Positions 51,932-62,435 of a stretch of DNA of 64,000 nucleotides are shown one piece after another. The notes beneath the pieces are model-generated. The model was not told the DNA's origin, made no database searches, and was given only the letters and a program-made list of their open reading frames with translations. Source of the DNA: Bacillus sp. J37. Lineage in GTDB: Bacteria > Bacillota > Bacilli > Bacillales > Bacillaceae. Where the stretch lies: NCBI RefSeq assembly GCF_000518865.1, contig NZ_KI912515.1:145843-209842 (forward strand). Direction: 5' to 3'. The translations under genes and the position numbers were made by a program. Position 1 is the stretch's first letter, and every line of letters starts with the position of its first letter.

Positions 51932-54900
51932 ATGGCAGTAGTTAAACGTTATAAACCAACACATCATATTCGATTTGTCACAGCTTCAAGCTTGTTTGAT
52001 GGTCATGATGCATCCATCAATATTATGCGGCGGATTTTACAGGCAAGTGGAGCAGAAGTGATTCACTTAGGACATAATCGTTCTGTAGAAGAAATTGTCT
52101 CTGCTGCTATTCAAGAGGATGTCCAAGGGATTGCGATTTCTTCTTATCAGGGAGGACATGTTGAATTTTTTAAGTACATGTATGATTTGCTACAGGAAAA
52201 AGGGGCTGGACATATCCGCCTTTTTGGTGGCGGAGGCGGAGTCATTATTCCCAGAGAAATAAAAGAACTTCACGAGTATGGAATTGCAAAGATTTTTTCA
52301 CCTGAAGATGGCCGGGAGCTTGGGTTACAGGGGATGATTGATTACATGTTAAAGGAATGTGATTTCTCACCGGTATGCCAAGGTGGTGGGAAGGTCGATC
52401 AGCTAACATCTGGTGATATAAAAACAGTTGCAAAGCTTATATCATATGCAGAAGCGAAGGTTTCACAGCAAGCATTACCTGAAAACGTAGAGTCTATTTT
52501 CCAGGAAATGATCTCACAAACCAAAAACATACCCGTTCTTGGCATTACGGGAACCGGTGGAGCGGGAAAAAGCTCGCTAACAGATGAATTAATCAGACGG
52601 TTTCTTAATGAAATAGAAGATATTCGAATTGCTGTTTTATCAGTCGATCCTACAAAGCAAAAAACAGGGGGAGCTCTACTAGGGGATCGAATTCGAATGA
52701 ATGCCATTTTCTCACCGCAAGTTTATATGAGAAGCTTGGCAACTCGTCAATCTAAGTCAGAGATTTCCCTTGCAATTCACGATGCAATTTCAATTGTGAA
52801 GGCGGCTGGATTTGATCTTGTGATTGTGGAAACGAGTGGAATCGGTCAAGGTGATGCAGAGATCGCTGAGATTTGTGATCTTTCAATGTATGTGATGACA
52901 AGTGAATTTGGAGCACCTTCTCAGTTAGAAAAAATCGATATGCTCGATTATGCCGACCTGGTCGTCATTAATAAATTTGAACGCAAAGGATCAGAGGATG
53001 CAAAGCGTCAAGTACAAAAGCAATATCAACGCAGCCGAATGCTGTATGATAAACCTTTAGAAGATATGCCCGTTTTTGGCACCATTGCAAGTCAGTTTAA
53101 TGATCTGGGAACAAACACATTATTTGCTGAAATTTTAGAGTTGATAAATGAAAGGTCGGGCTTGAATTGGCAGTCAACATTACCTGTCGTAAAAGAAGTT
53201 GAAAAGCAAAATGTCATCATCCCGCCGGAACGAAGATATTATCTAAGGGAAATCAGTGAAACCGTTAGAAACTATCATCACCATGCAGAAAAGCAGGCAG
53301 ATCTGGCCACTAAGCTTTTTCAAGTAAAAGGAACGATTGATGCTTTAACAGAGCATGAAAAAAATGAGGAAGTTATGACTTCATTACGGGCACTTCAACA
53401 TAATCTTGAACAGCAGTTGACACCAATATCAAAGGAATTGTTGGCTAAATGGTCGGATTTAAGAGAAAAGTATGCACAAACTGAATTTACAACCGTTATT
53501 CGCAATAAGGAAATTGTTACAAAGCTACGTACGACTTCACTTTCCGGTCTTTCAATACCAAAGGTTTCACTACCGACATACAAAAATGATGGTGATATTT
53601 TAACTTGGTTATACAAAGAAAATGTACCAGGGGCTTTTCCATATACTGCAGGAGTTTTCCCATTTAAACGAGAAGGTGAGGATCCGAAAAGACAATTTGC
53701 AGGTGAAGGCACACCTGCACGGACAAACCGGCGTTTTCATTATTTATCAAAAGATGATGCAGCAAAGCGTCTGAGCACAGCATTTGATTCAGTTACATTA
53801 TATGGTGAAGATCCTGCCTACCGCCCTGATATTTATGGGAAAATCGGTGAAAGCGGTGTGAGTGTATGTACGCTCGAAGATATGAAAAAGCTGTATGAAG
53901 GCTTTGATTTATGTGCACCATCCACCTCTGTTTCGATGACAATTAATGGTCCGGCTCCCATTATTTTAGCAATGTTTATGAACACAGCGATTGATCAGCA
54001 GGTGAAAAAGAAGGAAGCTGAGGTGGGTCGAGCTTTATCCGATGAAGAGGTAAACGAAGTGAAAGCGTACACCCTTCAAACCGTGAGAGGTACGGTTCAG
54101 GCTGATATTTTAAAAGAAGATCAAGGTCAAAATACATGTATTTTTTCAACGGAATTTGCCTTAAGGCTTATGGGGGATATTCAACAATACTTTATAGATC
54201 ATAATGTGAGAAATTATTACTCTGTGTCCATATCCGGTTATCATATTGCCGAAGCTGGCGCAAATCCTATTTCTCAGCTGGCATTTACTCTATCCAATGG
54301 ATTTACGTATGTAGAATATTATTTAAGCAGAGGAATGGATATCGATTCTTTTGCACCAAATCTGTCGTTCTTTTTTAGTAATGGATTGGATCCGGAATAT
54401 ACCGTTATCGGCCGGGTGGCAAGAAGAATTTGGTCTACGGTTATGAGAGATAAATACGGAGCAAATGAACGAAGCCAAAAGTTAAAGTATCATATCCAAA
54501 CATCAGGACGATCCCTGCATGCGCAGGAAATAGATTTCAATGATATTCGTACAACACTGCAGGCATTGATGGCTCTTCATGATAATTGTAACTCTCTCCA
54601 CACAAATGCCTACGATGAAGCCATAACAACGCCAACAGAGGAATCGGTTCGTCGTGCGATGGCCATTCAAATGATCATTACAAAAGAGCATGGATTAACC
54701 AAAAATGAAAATCCTCTTCAAGGTTCATTTATCGTAGAAGAATTAACAGACCTAGTAGAGGAAGCTGTCCTACAGGAATTTGATCGTATCAATGAACGCG
54801 GTGGTGTGCTGGGTGCAATGGAAACTCAATATCAGCGTGGAAAAATTCAAGACGAATCAATGCACTATGAAATGAAAAAGCACACTGGAGAACTCCCGAT

Positions 54901-55192
54901 CATTGGAGTCAACACCTACTTGAACCCAAATCCTCCATCAGAGGAAATGATGGACACAATGGAGCTTGCCCGCGCATCCAAAGAAGAAAAAGAAACCCAA
55001 ATTCAAAACCTAAAAGATTTCCATCAAACACATGCACACGAAGTAAAAGAAGCATTAGCAAAATTAAAACAAACATCTATTCACAACGGAAATATATTTG
55101 CAGAACTAATGGAAACAGTAAAAGTAGCAAGCCTCGGCCAAATCACACAAGCCCTATACGAAGTCGGCGGCCAATATAGACGGAATATGTAG
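51932..55192 (+). CDS. icmF: Fused isobutyryl-CoA mutase IcmF
   Basis: Adenosylcobalamin-dependent fused acyl-CoA mutase (1086 aa) interconverting isobutyryl- and n-butyryl-CoA; some homologues also act on isovaleryl/pivalyl-CoA. The N-terminal B12 domain has [13 protein letters not shown] with the cobalt-ligand His25. The central MeaB-like G-protein chaperone has the P-loop GTGGAGKSS at ~207-215 and [16 protein letters not shown]. The C-terminal TIM-barrel mutase (from ~530) has [20 protein letters not shown] and GEGTPARTN, typical of IcmF rather than methylmalonyl-CoA mutase, and [14 protein letters not shown]. It begins directly at the TetR stop. It links branched-chain degradation to the butyryl-CoA enzymes encoded upstream. 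Confidence 0.95.
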   Translation: MAVVKRYKPTHHIRFVTASSLFDGHDASINIMRRILQASGAEVIHLGHNRSVEEIVSAAIQEDVQGIAISSYQGGHVEFFKYMYDLLQEKGAGHIRLFGGGGGVIIPREIKELHEYGIAKIFSPEDGRELGLQGMIDYMLKECDFSPVCQGGGKVDQLTSGDIKTVAKLISYAEAKVSQQALPENVESIFQEMISQTKNIPVLGITGTGGAGKSSLTDELIRRFLNEIEDIRIAVLSVDPTKQKTGGALLGDRIRMNAIFSPQVYMRSLATRQSKSEISLAIHDAISIVKAAGFDLVIVETSGIGQGDAEIAEICDLSMYVMTSEFGAPSQLEKIDMLDYADLVVINKFERKGSEDAKRQVQKQYQRSRMLYDKPLEDMPVFGTIASQFNDLGTNTLFAEILELINERSGLNWQSTLPVVKEVEKQNVIIPPERRYYLREISETVRNYHHHAEKQADLATKLFQVKGTIDALTEHEKNEEVMTSLRALQHNLEQQLTPISKELLAKWSDLREKYAQTEFTTVIRNKEIVTKLRTTSLSGLSIPKVSLPTYKNDGDILTWLYKENVPGAFPYTAGVFPFKREGEDPKRQFAGEGTPARTNRRFHYLSKDDAAKRLSTAFDSVTLYGEDPAYRPDIYGKIGESGVSVCTLEDMKKLYEGFDLCAPSTSVSMTINGPAPIILAMFMNTAIDQQVKKKEAEVGRALSDEEVNEVKAYTLQTVRGTVQADILKEDQGQNTCIFSTEFALRLMGDIQQYFIDHNVRNYYSVSISGYHIAEAGANPISQLAFTLSNGFTYVEYYLSRGMDIDSFAPNLSFFFSNGLDPEYTVIGRVARRIWSTVMRDKYGANERSQKLKYHIQTSGRSLHAQEIDFNDIRTTLQALMALHDNCNSLHTNAYDEAITTPTEESVRRAMAIQMIITKEHGLTKNENPLQGSFIVEELTDLVEEAVLQEFDRINERGGVLGAMETQYQRGKIQDESMHYEMKKHTGELPIIGVNTYLNPNPPSEEMMDTMELARASKEEKETQIQNLKDFHQTHAHEVKEALAKLKQTSIHNGNIFAELMETVKVASLGQITQALYEVGGQYRRNM

Positions 55193-55357
55193 ATGAAAAT
55201 AAGTAAGAAACCGGCAGATAACGGTTTGCTTTCTAATTACTAAATCTAGAATTACTATGCCATTTTAGTTATTCTATCAGCAAAAACTTTTTATTTGTAC
55301 AATAAAAAATATCTCTATTAATTGTGTTTTAGAATGCTATAAACCAAACTGATTAGG

Positions 55358-55608
55358 TTGATTTCAGCGGAAGGTGTGATACTCCTGCTAGAAATGCGGA
55401 AGCGCCTTGATCAGCCCCGACAAGCATAAGACGATTTAGAATAGAAGGCGTTCTTTGCCTTCAATTCTAAATTGGCTTATGACCTCGAGGGGCTAGGCGT
55501 TGGAGCAAGACACGGGAGCTGTGGGACAGGTGAGACCCCACAGACGCAAAGCGTCGAGGAGGCTCACCGCCCACCCCGCGGAAAGCGAGCAACCTGGAGC
55601 TGAAATCA
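55358..55608. repeat. Family B element, copy 4, split by family A
   Basis: Bounded by TTGATTTCAGC (55358-55368) and its perfect complement GCTGAAATCAA (55598-55608). The interior GGAAGGTGTGATACTCCTGC is cut after 55388 and resumes at 55514 as GGGAGCTGTGGGACAGGTGA, ending with CCCCGCGGAAAGCGAGCAAC. The GAGGAGGCTC and CCGCGGAAAGCGAG blocks match the GC-rich core at 25.67 kb. Confidence 0.8.
55389..55513 (-). repeat. Family A repeat, copy 5, inserted in family B
   Basis: Reverse orientation: GCGGAAGCGCCTTGATCAGC at the left and GGGGCTAGGCGTTGGAGCAA then GACAC at the right. The core pairs TTTAGAATAGAAGGC with GCCTTCAATTCTAAA, a hairpin of the copy 2/4 shape but with different bases in both arms. 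Confidence 0.85.
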
Positions 55609-55844
55609 ACATGCACCTTACAAATTATGTTGAAACAACGTTAACGTAGACAAACAAGTTGAAACAACCAAATTTTTAAATGATAAAGGTGGCATAAACT
55701 GCTAGAAATTGTTTATAATGAATGGTATGATTTGTTAGGTTTATTTTGTACATAATCTTATGTTTACATGGCTGTCTTACCCTGCTAATAAGGTTAAGAA
55801 GTTAGCCGATAGATATTGATGACCTTGAAAGGGAGTGCCGGAAC

Positions 55845-56411
55845 TTGAGTCTAAAACAATTAACAGACGAACAAATAAAAGAAATGGCAATGGTAGAAGT
55901 TGCCTATGAGCTTTTTGAAGATAGCAAAAAGCCTTATATTTTCAGTGAATTAGTAGAGGAAATAAAAGGATTGCTAGGTTTAACAAAACAGCAGGTTGAA
56001 GATAAAATTGCACAATTCTATACAGATATTAACATTGATGGCCGCTTTATTTGTGTAGGTGAAAACATGTGGGGGCTGCGTACATGGTACCCATATGAGC
56101 AAATAGAGGAAGAAATTGTACCAGTCGCTAAACCGAAGAAGAAAAAAGCTAAGAAGACTGATGATGAAGAAGATCTCGATGATGTATATGATGAATTGGA
56201 AGAAGATCTGGATTATGATGATCTAGACGACTTCGATGATACAGATGAAGACGAAGAAGAAGATTTCGATGATCTGGATGACGCAGATGATGAAGATGAT
56301 GATGAAGATCTTGATGATGACGATCTCATTGACGATGATGATGAGGACTATGATCTAGATGACGCAGATGATGAAGATGAAGAGGACGATCTAGAAGACG
56401 ACGAAAAATAA
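55845..56411 (+). CDS. rpoE: RNA polymerase delta subunit
   Basis: Delta subunit (188 aa) of Gram-positive RNA polymerase, which speeds RNAP recycling and start-site discrimination. The N-terminal HARE-HTH domain (1-90) contains MVEVAYELFEDSKKPYIFSE and GRFICVGENMWGLRTWYPYE. A Lys-rich patch (KPKKKKAKKT) is followed by a C-terminal ~75 residues that are almost only Asp and Glu. The start is TTG 55845 with AAGGGAG upstream. It precedes pyrG, as in B. subtilis. Confidence 0.96.
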   Translation: MSLKQLTDEQIKEMAMVEVAYELFEDSKKPYIFSELVEEIKGLLGLTKQQVEDKIAQFYTDINIDGRFICVGENMWGLRTWYPYEQIEEEIVPVAKPKKKKAKKTDDEEDLDDVYDELEEDLDYDDLDDFDDTDEDEEEDFDDLDDADDEDDDEDLDDDDLIDDDDEDYDLDDADDEDEEDDLEDDEK

Positions 56412-56423
56412 AAGGAAATCGTC

Positions 56424-56540
56424 TTGACTTTCTTTTTCTAACTAGGTAGAATCTATTTTGGGCTCTTAAAAAAGCAATTGTTTTATCAATTACACAATTA
56501 CAGCTCCCTTTCAAATGGTTTTGGAAGGGAGCTTTCTTAT
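56424..56540 (+). promoter_or_regulatory. pyrG promoter and reiterative-transcription attenuator
   Basis: TTGACT (56424-56429), 17-bp spacer, TAGAAT (56447-56452), then GGGCTC at 56460-56465 at the expected start. A terminator follows: AGCTCCCTT (56502-56510) pairs with AAGGGAGCT (56525-56533) plus TTCTTATTTT. In B. subtilis pyrG, low CTP causes extra G residues at a GGGC start and the poly-G pairs with the C/U-rich 5' arm of the terminator to prevent termination. All parts are present. Confidence 0.93.
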
Positions 56541-56627
56541 TTTATACTATCAGAACGTATAAGATTTATTGATGATCGTATTAGAATTTCGCCATTAGTG
56601 CTTGGCGCTAAGCCAAGTTTTTCTACT
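56541..56627. repeat. Family E repeat, copy 3, in the pyrG leader
   Basis: TACTATCAGAACGTATAAGA at the left; GCCATTAGTGCTTGGCGCTA then AGCCAAGTTTTTCT at the right. It lies after the attenuator terminator and 120 bp before the pyrG start, so it is part of the full-length leader. Confidence 0.8.
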
Positions 56628-56716
56628 ATTTTTAAGTAATGCTTCTTTATTATCGTTTTTTCAGATGAATCCATTTTATGTTCTTAAATGATTTCTTCAT
56701 CTTTTGTACAAAATAA

Positions 56717-58351
<1,635 letters not shown>

Positions 58352-58395
58352 TAAAAATGCCTTAAAAGAGCTATCCGTTACGGTGGCTGTTGACA

Positions 58396-58429
58396 AAAGG
58401 AGAATAGAACATGATCTATTCTCCTTTTG
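58396..58429 (+). terminator. Terminator after pyrG
   Basis: AAAAGGAGAATAGA pairs with TCTATTCTCCTTTT around ACATGA. Confidence 0.9.
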
Positions 58430-58970
58430 CCATTTTTACATATAATAGCACATGTGCAGTGGGCGAATATACTTTATTGAAACTCCCTTTTTTTATATAA
58501 GTGAAGATTCCGTTCTGACTTAATGTGAAATAGATTAACGTTAAGTAACATGTTAATTTAAAAGGAAAGGATCAATTGACTTTCTACCAAGATTCAAATA
58601 ATGCTGTGCTATTTTGCATACAAAGGTCAAAGATAAAGTCTATTATTTCCAAAAGACGACATGAGATATGATGATAGGAAGGAACTTCTTTACGTTCCAT
58701 CATAGCTGTTAAATCTACATATGGATGAAAAATTCCTATTAATTTGTCAATAGCCCCCTCAGCTCAGGATGGCTTTTTTATAGGTAAGACACTTAAAATC
58801 TAGTAATTAATGTGGGTATCTATGCCTAGGTCAAAGGTCAATCCTCAAGGTTACAAGTTAATTTGAAATGGAGGAAGATATCCCGCTTTATTTAAGGCCA
58901 CCCTTGCTAGTGTGGGGCAAATTAACGTATTTAAGCTTTACTTAATCAAATATAAAAATTCAGGCTTTTA
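58430..58970. other. Intergenic region between pyrG and the sugar operon
   Basis: No gene is visible. A hairpin AGCC-ccctcagctcaggat-GGCTTTTTTA at 58751-58781 is terminator-like although no gene ends just upstream, which may mark a decayed gene or a small transcript. Segments near 58860-58920 (TGGAGGAAGATATCCCGC) contain a ribosome-site-like sequence with no open frame after it. Confidence 0.4.
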
Positions 58971-59115
58971 GGAAACCGGTTTATAAAAAATGTCAAATTT
59001 TTATAGAAAAAGGGTTGATTTTCCTAAGTCATGGTTATATAATCATAACTGAAAGCGGTTTCCGATCATGAAAACTACTTTTTTATTTTCGCTAATAACG
59101 AAATCGGTTTCGTTA
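58971..59115 (+). promoter_or_regulatory. Sugar ABC operon promoter with three LacI-type operators
   Basis: Promoter TTGATT (59015-59020), 17-bp spacer, TATAAT (59038-59043). Operators with consensus GAAANCGGTTTC: GGAAACCGGTTTA at 58971-58983 (upstream), GAAAGCGGTTTC at 59051-59062 (at the start site) and AACGAAATCGGTTTCGTT at 59098-59115 (leader). The LacI-family gene at 62436 is the likely cognate regulator; sites of this type may also be read by CcpA. Confidence 0.8.
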
Positions 59116-59153
59116 AGGAGACTGTTATAAACAAAATACAAGGGGGAAATTGT

Positions 59154-60452
59154 ATGAAAAGCAAGAAAAAGTGGTTAGCAACTGGTTTGTCTTTAGTTTT
59201 AGCATTTTCATTAGCTGCATGTAGTGGTGGGGATAAAAAAGAATCTACTTCAGCAGGCGGAAGTGGAGATGAAAAAGTAGAATTAAACTTCTGGGCTTTC
59301 GGTGCGACAGGCTATGAAGAACTAGTAAAAGAATACCAAGAGCAAAATCCAAATGTAACAATAAAGTTTAAATCTTCTGAAACAGCTGAACATCATGATG
59401 CATTATTCACAGCTTTATCTGCTGGTAGTGGTGCTCCTGATATCACAATGTTAGAAGTAGACCAATTTGATCGTTTCAAAGCAGCTCAAGATCGTTTTGA
59501 AAACTTATATGATCTTGGTGCAAAAGATATTCAAGATCAATACCTAGAGTGGAAATGGAATGCTGGTGAAAATGCAGATGGAGATTTCTTATTCGGTCTT
59601 CCAACTGATATTGGTCCTAAAGCATTATACTATCGTACAGATGTATTCGAAGCAGCTGGCCTACCAACTGAGCCTGCTGAAGTAGAAGCTTTAATCAATT
59701 CTCCTGAAGCATTTAAAGAAGCTGGATTACAAGTGAAAGAGAAAACTGGTAAACCTTTCGTAGACAGTATTGAAATGGCTTACAGAGCACTTCTTGATCC
59801 TGCAGTTGACACATACTTAAATCCTGAAGGCGAATTAATCCTTGACGAAGAGGGTAGTGCAGTTAAAAAAGCATACGATTATGCAGTTGAATTGGATAAA
59901 GCTGGAATCGTTGGTAAGTTTGATATGTGGTCTCCTGAATGGTCAAATGCAGTTAACACTGGTGAATTCGCTGCTGAATTAGGTGCTGGTTGGTTAAAAG
60001 GCTGGATGGAAGGTAATGCTCCAGATGCTTCTGGTAAATTCAGAGTAGCAACATTGCCAACAGAATTTGCTTCAAACTGGGGTGGATCTTACATCGCAAT
60101 CCCAAGTGAAACTGAAAATGCACAAGCTGCATATGACTTCGTTGAATGGTTAGTATCACCTGAAAATCAATTGAAATCATTCCAAAGCAGTGGATTATTC
60201 CCTTCTGCACCAGCTGTGTATGAAATGGAAGAATTCGCTTCTAACCAAGATGAGTTCTTTGGTGGTCAAGTAACATCTGAAGTATTTGCTCAAGCAGCAC
60301 AAGATATCGAAGGTGCCGTTTACAAAGGTGAAAAATACTTCCCGGTACACCAAGAAGTTCAAAATGCTCTTAAAAACGTCCAAGACGGTGCGGATCCAGA
60401 GAAAGAATGGAAAGCTGCTGTTAAACGTGCACAAGATCTAGTAAGTCGTTAA
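59154..60452 (+). CDS. Sugar ABC transporter solute-binding lipoprotein
   Basis: 432-aa family-1 extracellular solute-binding protein. The lipoprotein signal ends in the lipobox LAAC (Cys22) followed by SGGDKKES. The mature part has the MalE-like fold with LNFWAFGATGYEELVKEYQE, FKSSETAEHHDALFTALSAG, APDITMLEVDQFDRF and NWGGSYIAIPSETENAQAAY. Substrate is likely an oligosaccharide; the GH1 enzyme gene downstream suggests a beta-glucoside. AAGGGGGAAA precedes ATG 59154. Confidence 0.93.
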   Translation: MKSKKKWLATGLSLVLAFSLAACSGGDKKESTSAGGSGDEKVELNFWAFGATGYEELVKEYQEQNPNVTIKFKSSETAEHHDALFTALSAGSGAPDITMLEVDQFDRFKAAQDRFENLYDLGAKDIQDQYLEWKWNAGENADGDFLFGLPTDIGPKALYYRTDVFEAAGLPTEPAEVEALINSPEAFKEAGLQVKEKTGKPFVDSIEMAYRALLDPAVDTYLNPEGELILDEEGSAVKKAYDYAVELDKAGIVGKFDMWSPEWSNAVNTGEFAAELGAGWLKGWMEGNAPDASGKFRVATLPTEFASNWGGSYIAIPSETENAQAAYDFVEWLVSPENQLKSFQSSGLFPSAPAVYEMEEFASNQDEFFGGQVTSEVFAQAAQDIEGAVYKGEKYFPVHQEVQNALKNVQDGADPEKEWKAAVKRAQDLVSR

Positions 60453-60466
60453 TTCTAAAAATGAAT

Positions 60467-60508
60467 AAAGCTGGATATGGTGCGCATTGTTGCACCATAT
60501 CTAGTTTT
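60467..60508 (+). terminator. Hairpin between binding protein and permease genes
   Basis: AGCTGGATATGGTGC pairs with GCACCATATCTAGT (small mismatches), then TTTTTG. In ABC operons such a site commonly raises binding-protein levels over permease levels. Confidence 0.8.
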
Positions 60509-60529
60509 TGAAAGAAACGGGGAGTGAAA

Positions 60530-61471
60530 ATGGTTTCTGCAAACGAAAAAGTAGTCAAAAAGAAAAGGTTTCTATCAGAAGAAAAGAAAGACATGATTTC
60601 TGGCTATCTTTATGTTTCACCTTTCTTTATCATCTTTGCTGTTATAGGTTTATATCCAGCGTTATTCAGTTTGTATCTTGCTTTTCAAAAATGGAATGGA
60701 TTAAGTCCAATGGAGTTTGCTGGGCTAAATAATTTCAAGGTTGTATTAGCTGATCCACTGTTTTGGAAATCATTATATAACACAATTGTTATAGGATTAA
60801 TGGGTACTGCCCCTCAATTAGTAATTGGGATTATCCTTGCGTTTCTGTTAAATCTATCGTTTCTCCGCTTTAGAAATTTCTTCAGAGTTACGATCTTCAT
60901 GCCATATATTACGTCAATGGTTGCAGTAGCCCTCATTTTTAGTGTGTTATTTAGTAATCACGAAACTTCCTTAGCCAATTATGTACTAGGCGTGTTTGGA
61001 TTTGATCCAGTTAACTGGGCAACATCTGAATGGGGTACTAAAATTGCGATCTCTATTATGGTATTTTGGAGATGGGTTGGTTACAACACGATTATTTATC
61101 TAGCTGGTCTTCAAAGTATTTCAAATGACCTATATGAAGCAGCAACGATTGATGGAGCAAACAAGTTTCAACAAATGATTTATATCACAATGCCACTGTT
61201 AAAGCCGTTTATCATTTTAACTGTCTTCTTCTCAACAGTTGGTGCTTTGCAATTATTTGCAGAGCCAACCGTATTCTTAGGCGCATCAGCCTTTACAAGA
61301 GACGAAGCTATGACAGTTGTTATGTATCTGTATCGTGATGCCTTTAAATTACAATCATTTGGTACAGCATCAGCAACAGCGATTATCTTGTTGTTTATTA
61401 TCATCATCTTCTCTGCGATTAATACATTAGTAACATCCGGAGCTGGTAGAAAAAAGGAGGGAGCTAAATAA
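60530..61471 (+). CDS. Sugar ABC transporter permease (MalF/MsmF type)
   Basis: 313-aa six-helix permease of the carbohydrate CUT1 class. Helix 1 is GYLYVSPFFIIFAVIGLYPA; the EAA loop that contacts the ATPase is LYEAATIDGANKFQQMIYIT with MPLLKP after it. ATG 60530 is chosen because GGGGAG is 5-6 nt upstream. No ATPase gene is in the window, so the shared MsmX-type ATPase is probably used. Confidence 0.95.
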   Translation: MVSANEKVVKKKRFLSEEKKDMISGYLYVSPFFIIFAVIGLYPALFSLYLAFQKWNGLSPMEFAGLNNFKVVLADPLFWKSLYNTIVIGLMGTAPQLVIGIILAFLLNLSFLRFRNFFRVTIFMPYITSMVAVALIFSVLFSNHETSLANYVLGVFGFDPVNWATSEWGTKIAISIMVFWRWVGYNTIIYLAGLQSISNDLYEAATIDGANKFQQMIYITMPLLKPFIILTVFFSTVGALQLFAEPTVFLGASAFTRDEAMTVVMYLYRDAFKLQSFGTASATAIILLFIIIIFSAINTLVTSGAGRKKEGAK

Positions 61472-62313
61472 TGGGTGAAGTAGCAGGAACAAAAAAGTTT
61501 TCAAAAGGTAGAATATTAATCTATACCTTTCTTACTCTAGCATCACTTTTTTCATTGTTTCCATTCTATTGGATGTTTGTAATGGCAACACGCCCAAGTT
61601 CAGCTTACAACTCCATTCCACCAACGATTACTCCAGGTAACTTGTTAGTGGAAAACTTTCAGAAAGTATTGGGCGCTATTGATTTCTTCCAAGCAATGAT
61701 CAATACTGTCATTCTTTGTACATCCGTGACAATTATTGTATTAATCATTAGCTCACTAGCAGGATTTGCTTTTGCAAAATTTAAATTTCCGGGGAAAAAT
61801 GCACTGTTTGTTTCGATTCTGTTAACAATGGTCATTCCGCCGCAATTAGGGCTAATTCCGCAATACTATTTAATCTCTAAAGCAGGTTTGCTAGATACAT
61901 TACAAGGTGTTGGGATTCTATTTTTCTTAAATCCATTAGGAATCTTCTTAATGAGACAGTATGTAAGCAATTCGGTACCAGATGAATTAATTGAAGCAGC
62001 AAAACTTGACGGGTGTTCGAACTTTAGAATTTACCGCAGCATTGTGTTGCCGATCATTTTACCAGCATTTGCAACATTAGGTATTATCGTTTTCACAGCT
62101 GTATGGGGAGAATTTTTATGGCAATTTACGATTTTAAGAGATCCGGAAATGTATACTATTCAAGTGGCCTTGGCGACGTTAAGTAACACGTTCAACATTG
62201 ACTTCGGTATGATTTTATCTGGAGTATTCTGGGCAACAGTACCATTATTAATAATTTTCCTACTGTTTAACAAGTTATTTATTTCTAGTATTACAGATGG
62301 TGCGGTTAAATAA
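61471..62313 (+). CDS. Sugar ABC transporter permease (MalG/MsmG type)
   Basis: 280-aa six-helix CUT1 permease partner. SLFPFYWMFVMATRPSSAY is the first helix and its exit; the EAA loop is DELIEAAKLDGCSNFRIYRS with IVLPIILPA after it. Its ATG shares one base with the stop codon of the preceding permease (TAATG), so translation is coupled; GGAGG lies upstream. Confidence 0.95.
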   Translation: MGEVAGTKKFSKGRILIYTFLTLASLFSLFPFYWMFVMATRPSSAYNSIPPTITPGNLLVENFQKVLGAIDFFQAMINTVILCTSVTIIVLIISSLAGFAFAKFKFPGKNALFVSILLTMVIPPQLGLIPQYYLISKAGLLDTLQGVGILFFLNPLGIFLMRQYVSNSVPDELIEAAKLDGCSNFRIYRSIVLPIILPAFATLGIIVFTAVWGEFLWQFTILRDPEMYTIQVALATLSNTFNIDFGMILSGVFWATVPLLIIFLLFNKLFISSITDGAVK

Positions 62314-62435
62314 AATTCTGATTTTTTACCTTCCTTTTTTGCCCATTATCAAATTGTAAATTGCTTTAAATAATAGTAATCTAAACAGTAAATAAGCAAT
62401 CTATTACGAAGGTGAAAGGCAATTGAGGGACCGCT

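Larger units (their letters stand above)
55193..55844. other. Intergenic region icmF-rpoE with nested repeats
   Basis: 652 bp without a gene. It contains a family B element (55358-55608) interrupted by a family A copy (55389-55513); both are listed separately. No clear terminator for icmF is seen. An rpoE promoter is likely between 55680 and 55800 (for example TTGTTTATAATGAATGGTAT), but I cannot fix it. Confidence 0.5.

Noticed and set aside
56200-56411. Asp/Glu codon repeat as a microsatellite
   Set aside because: It encodes the normal acidic tail of the RNA polymerase delta subunit.
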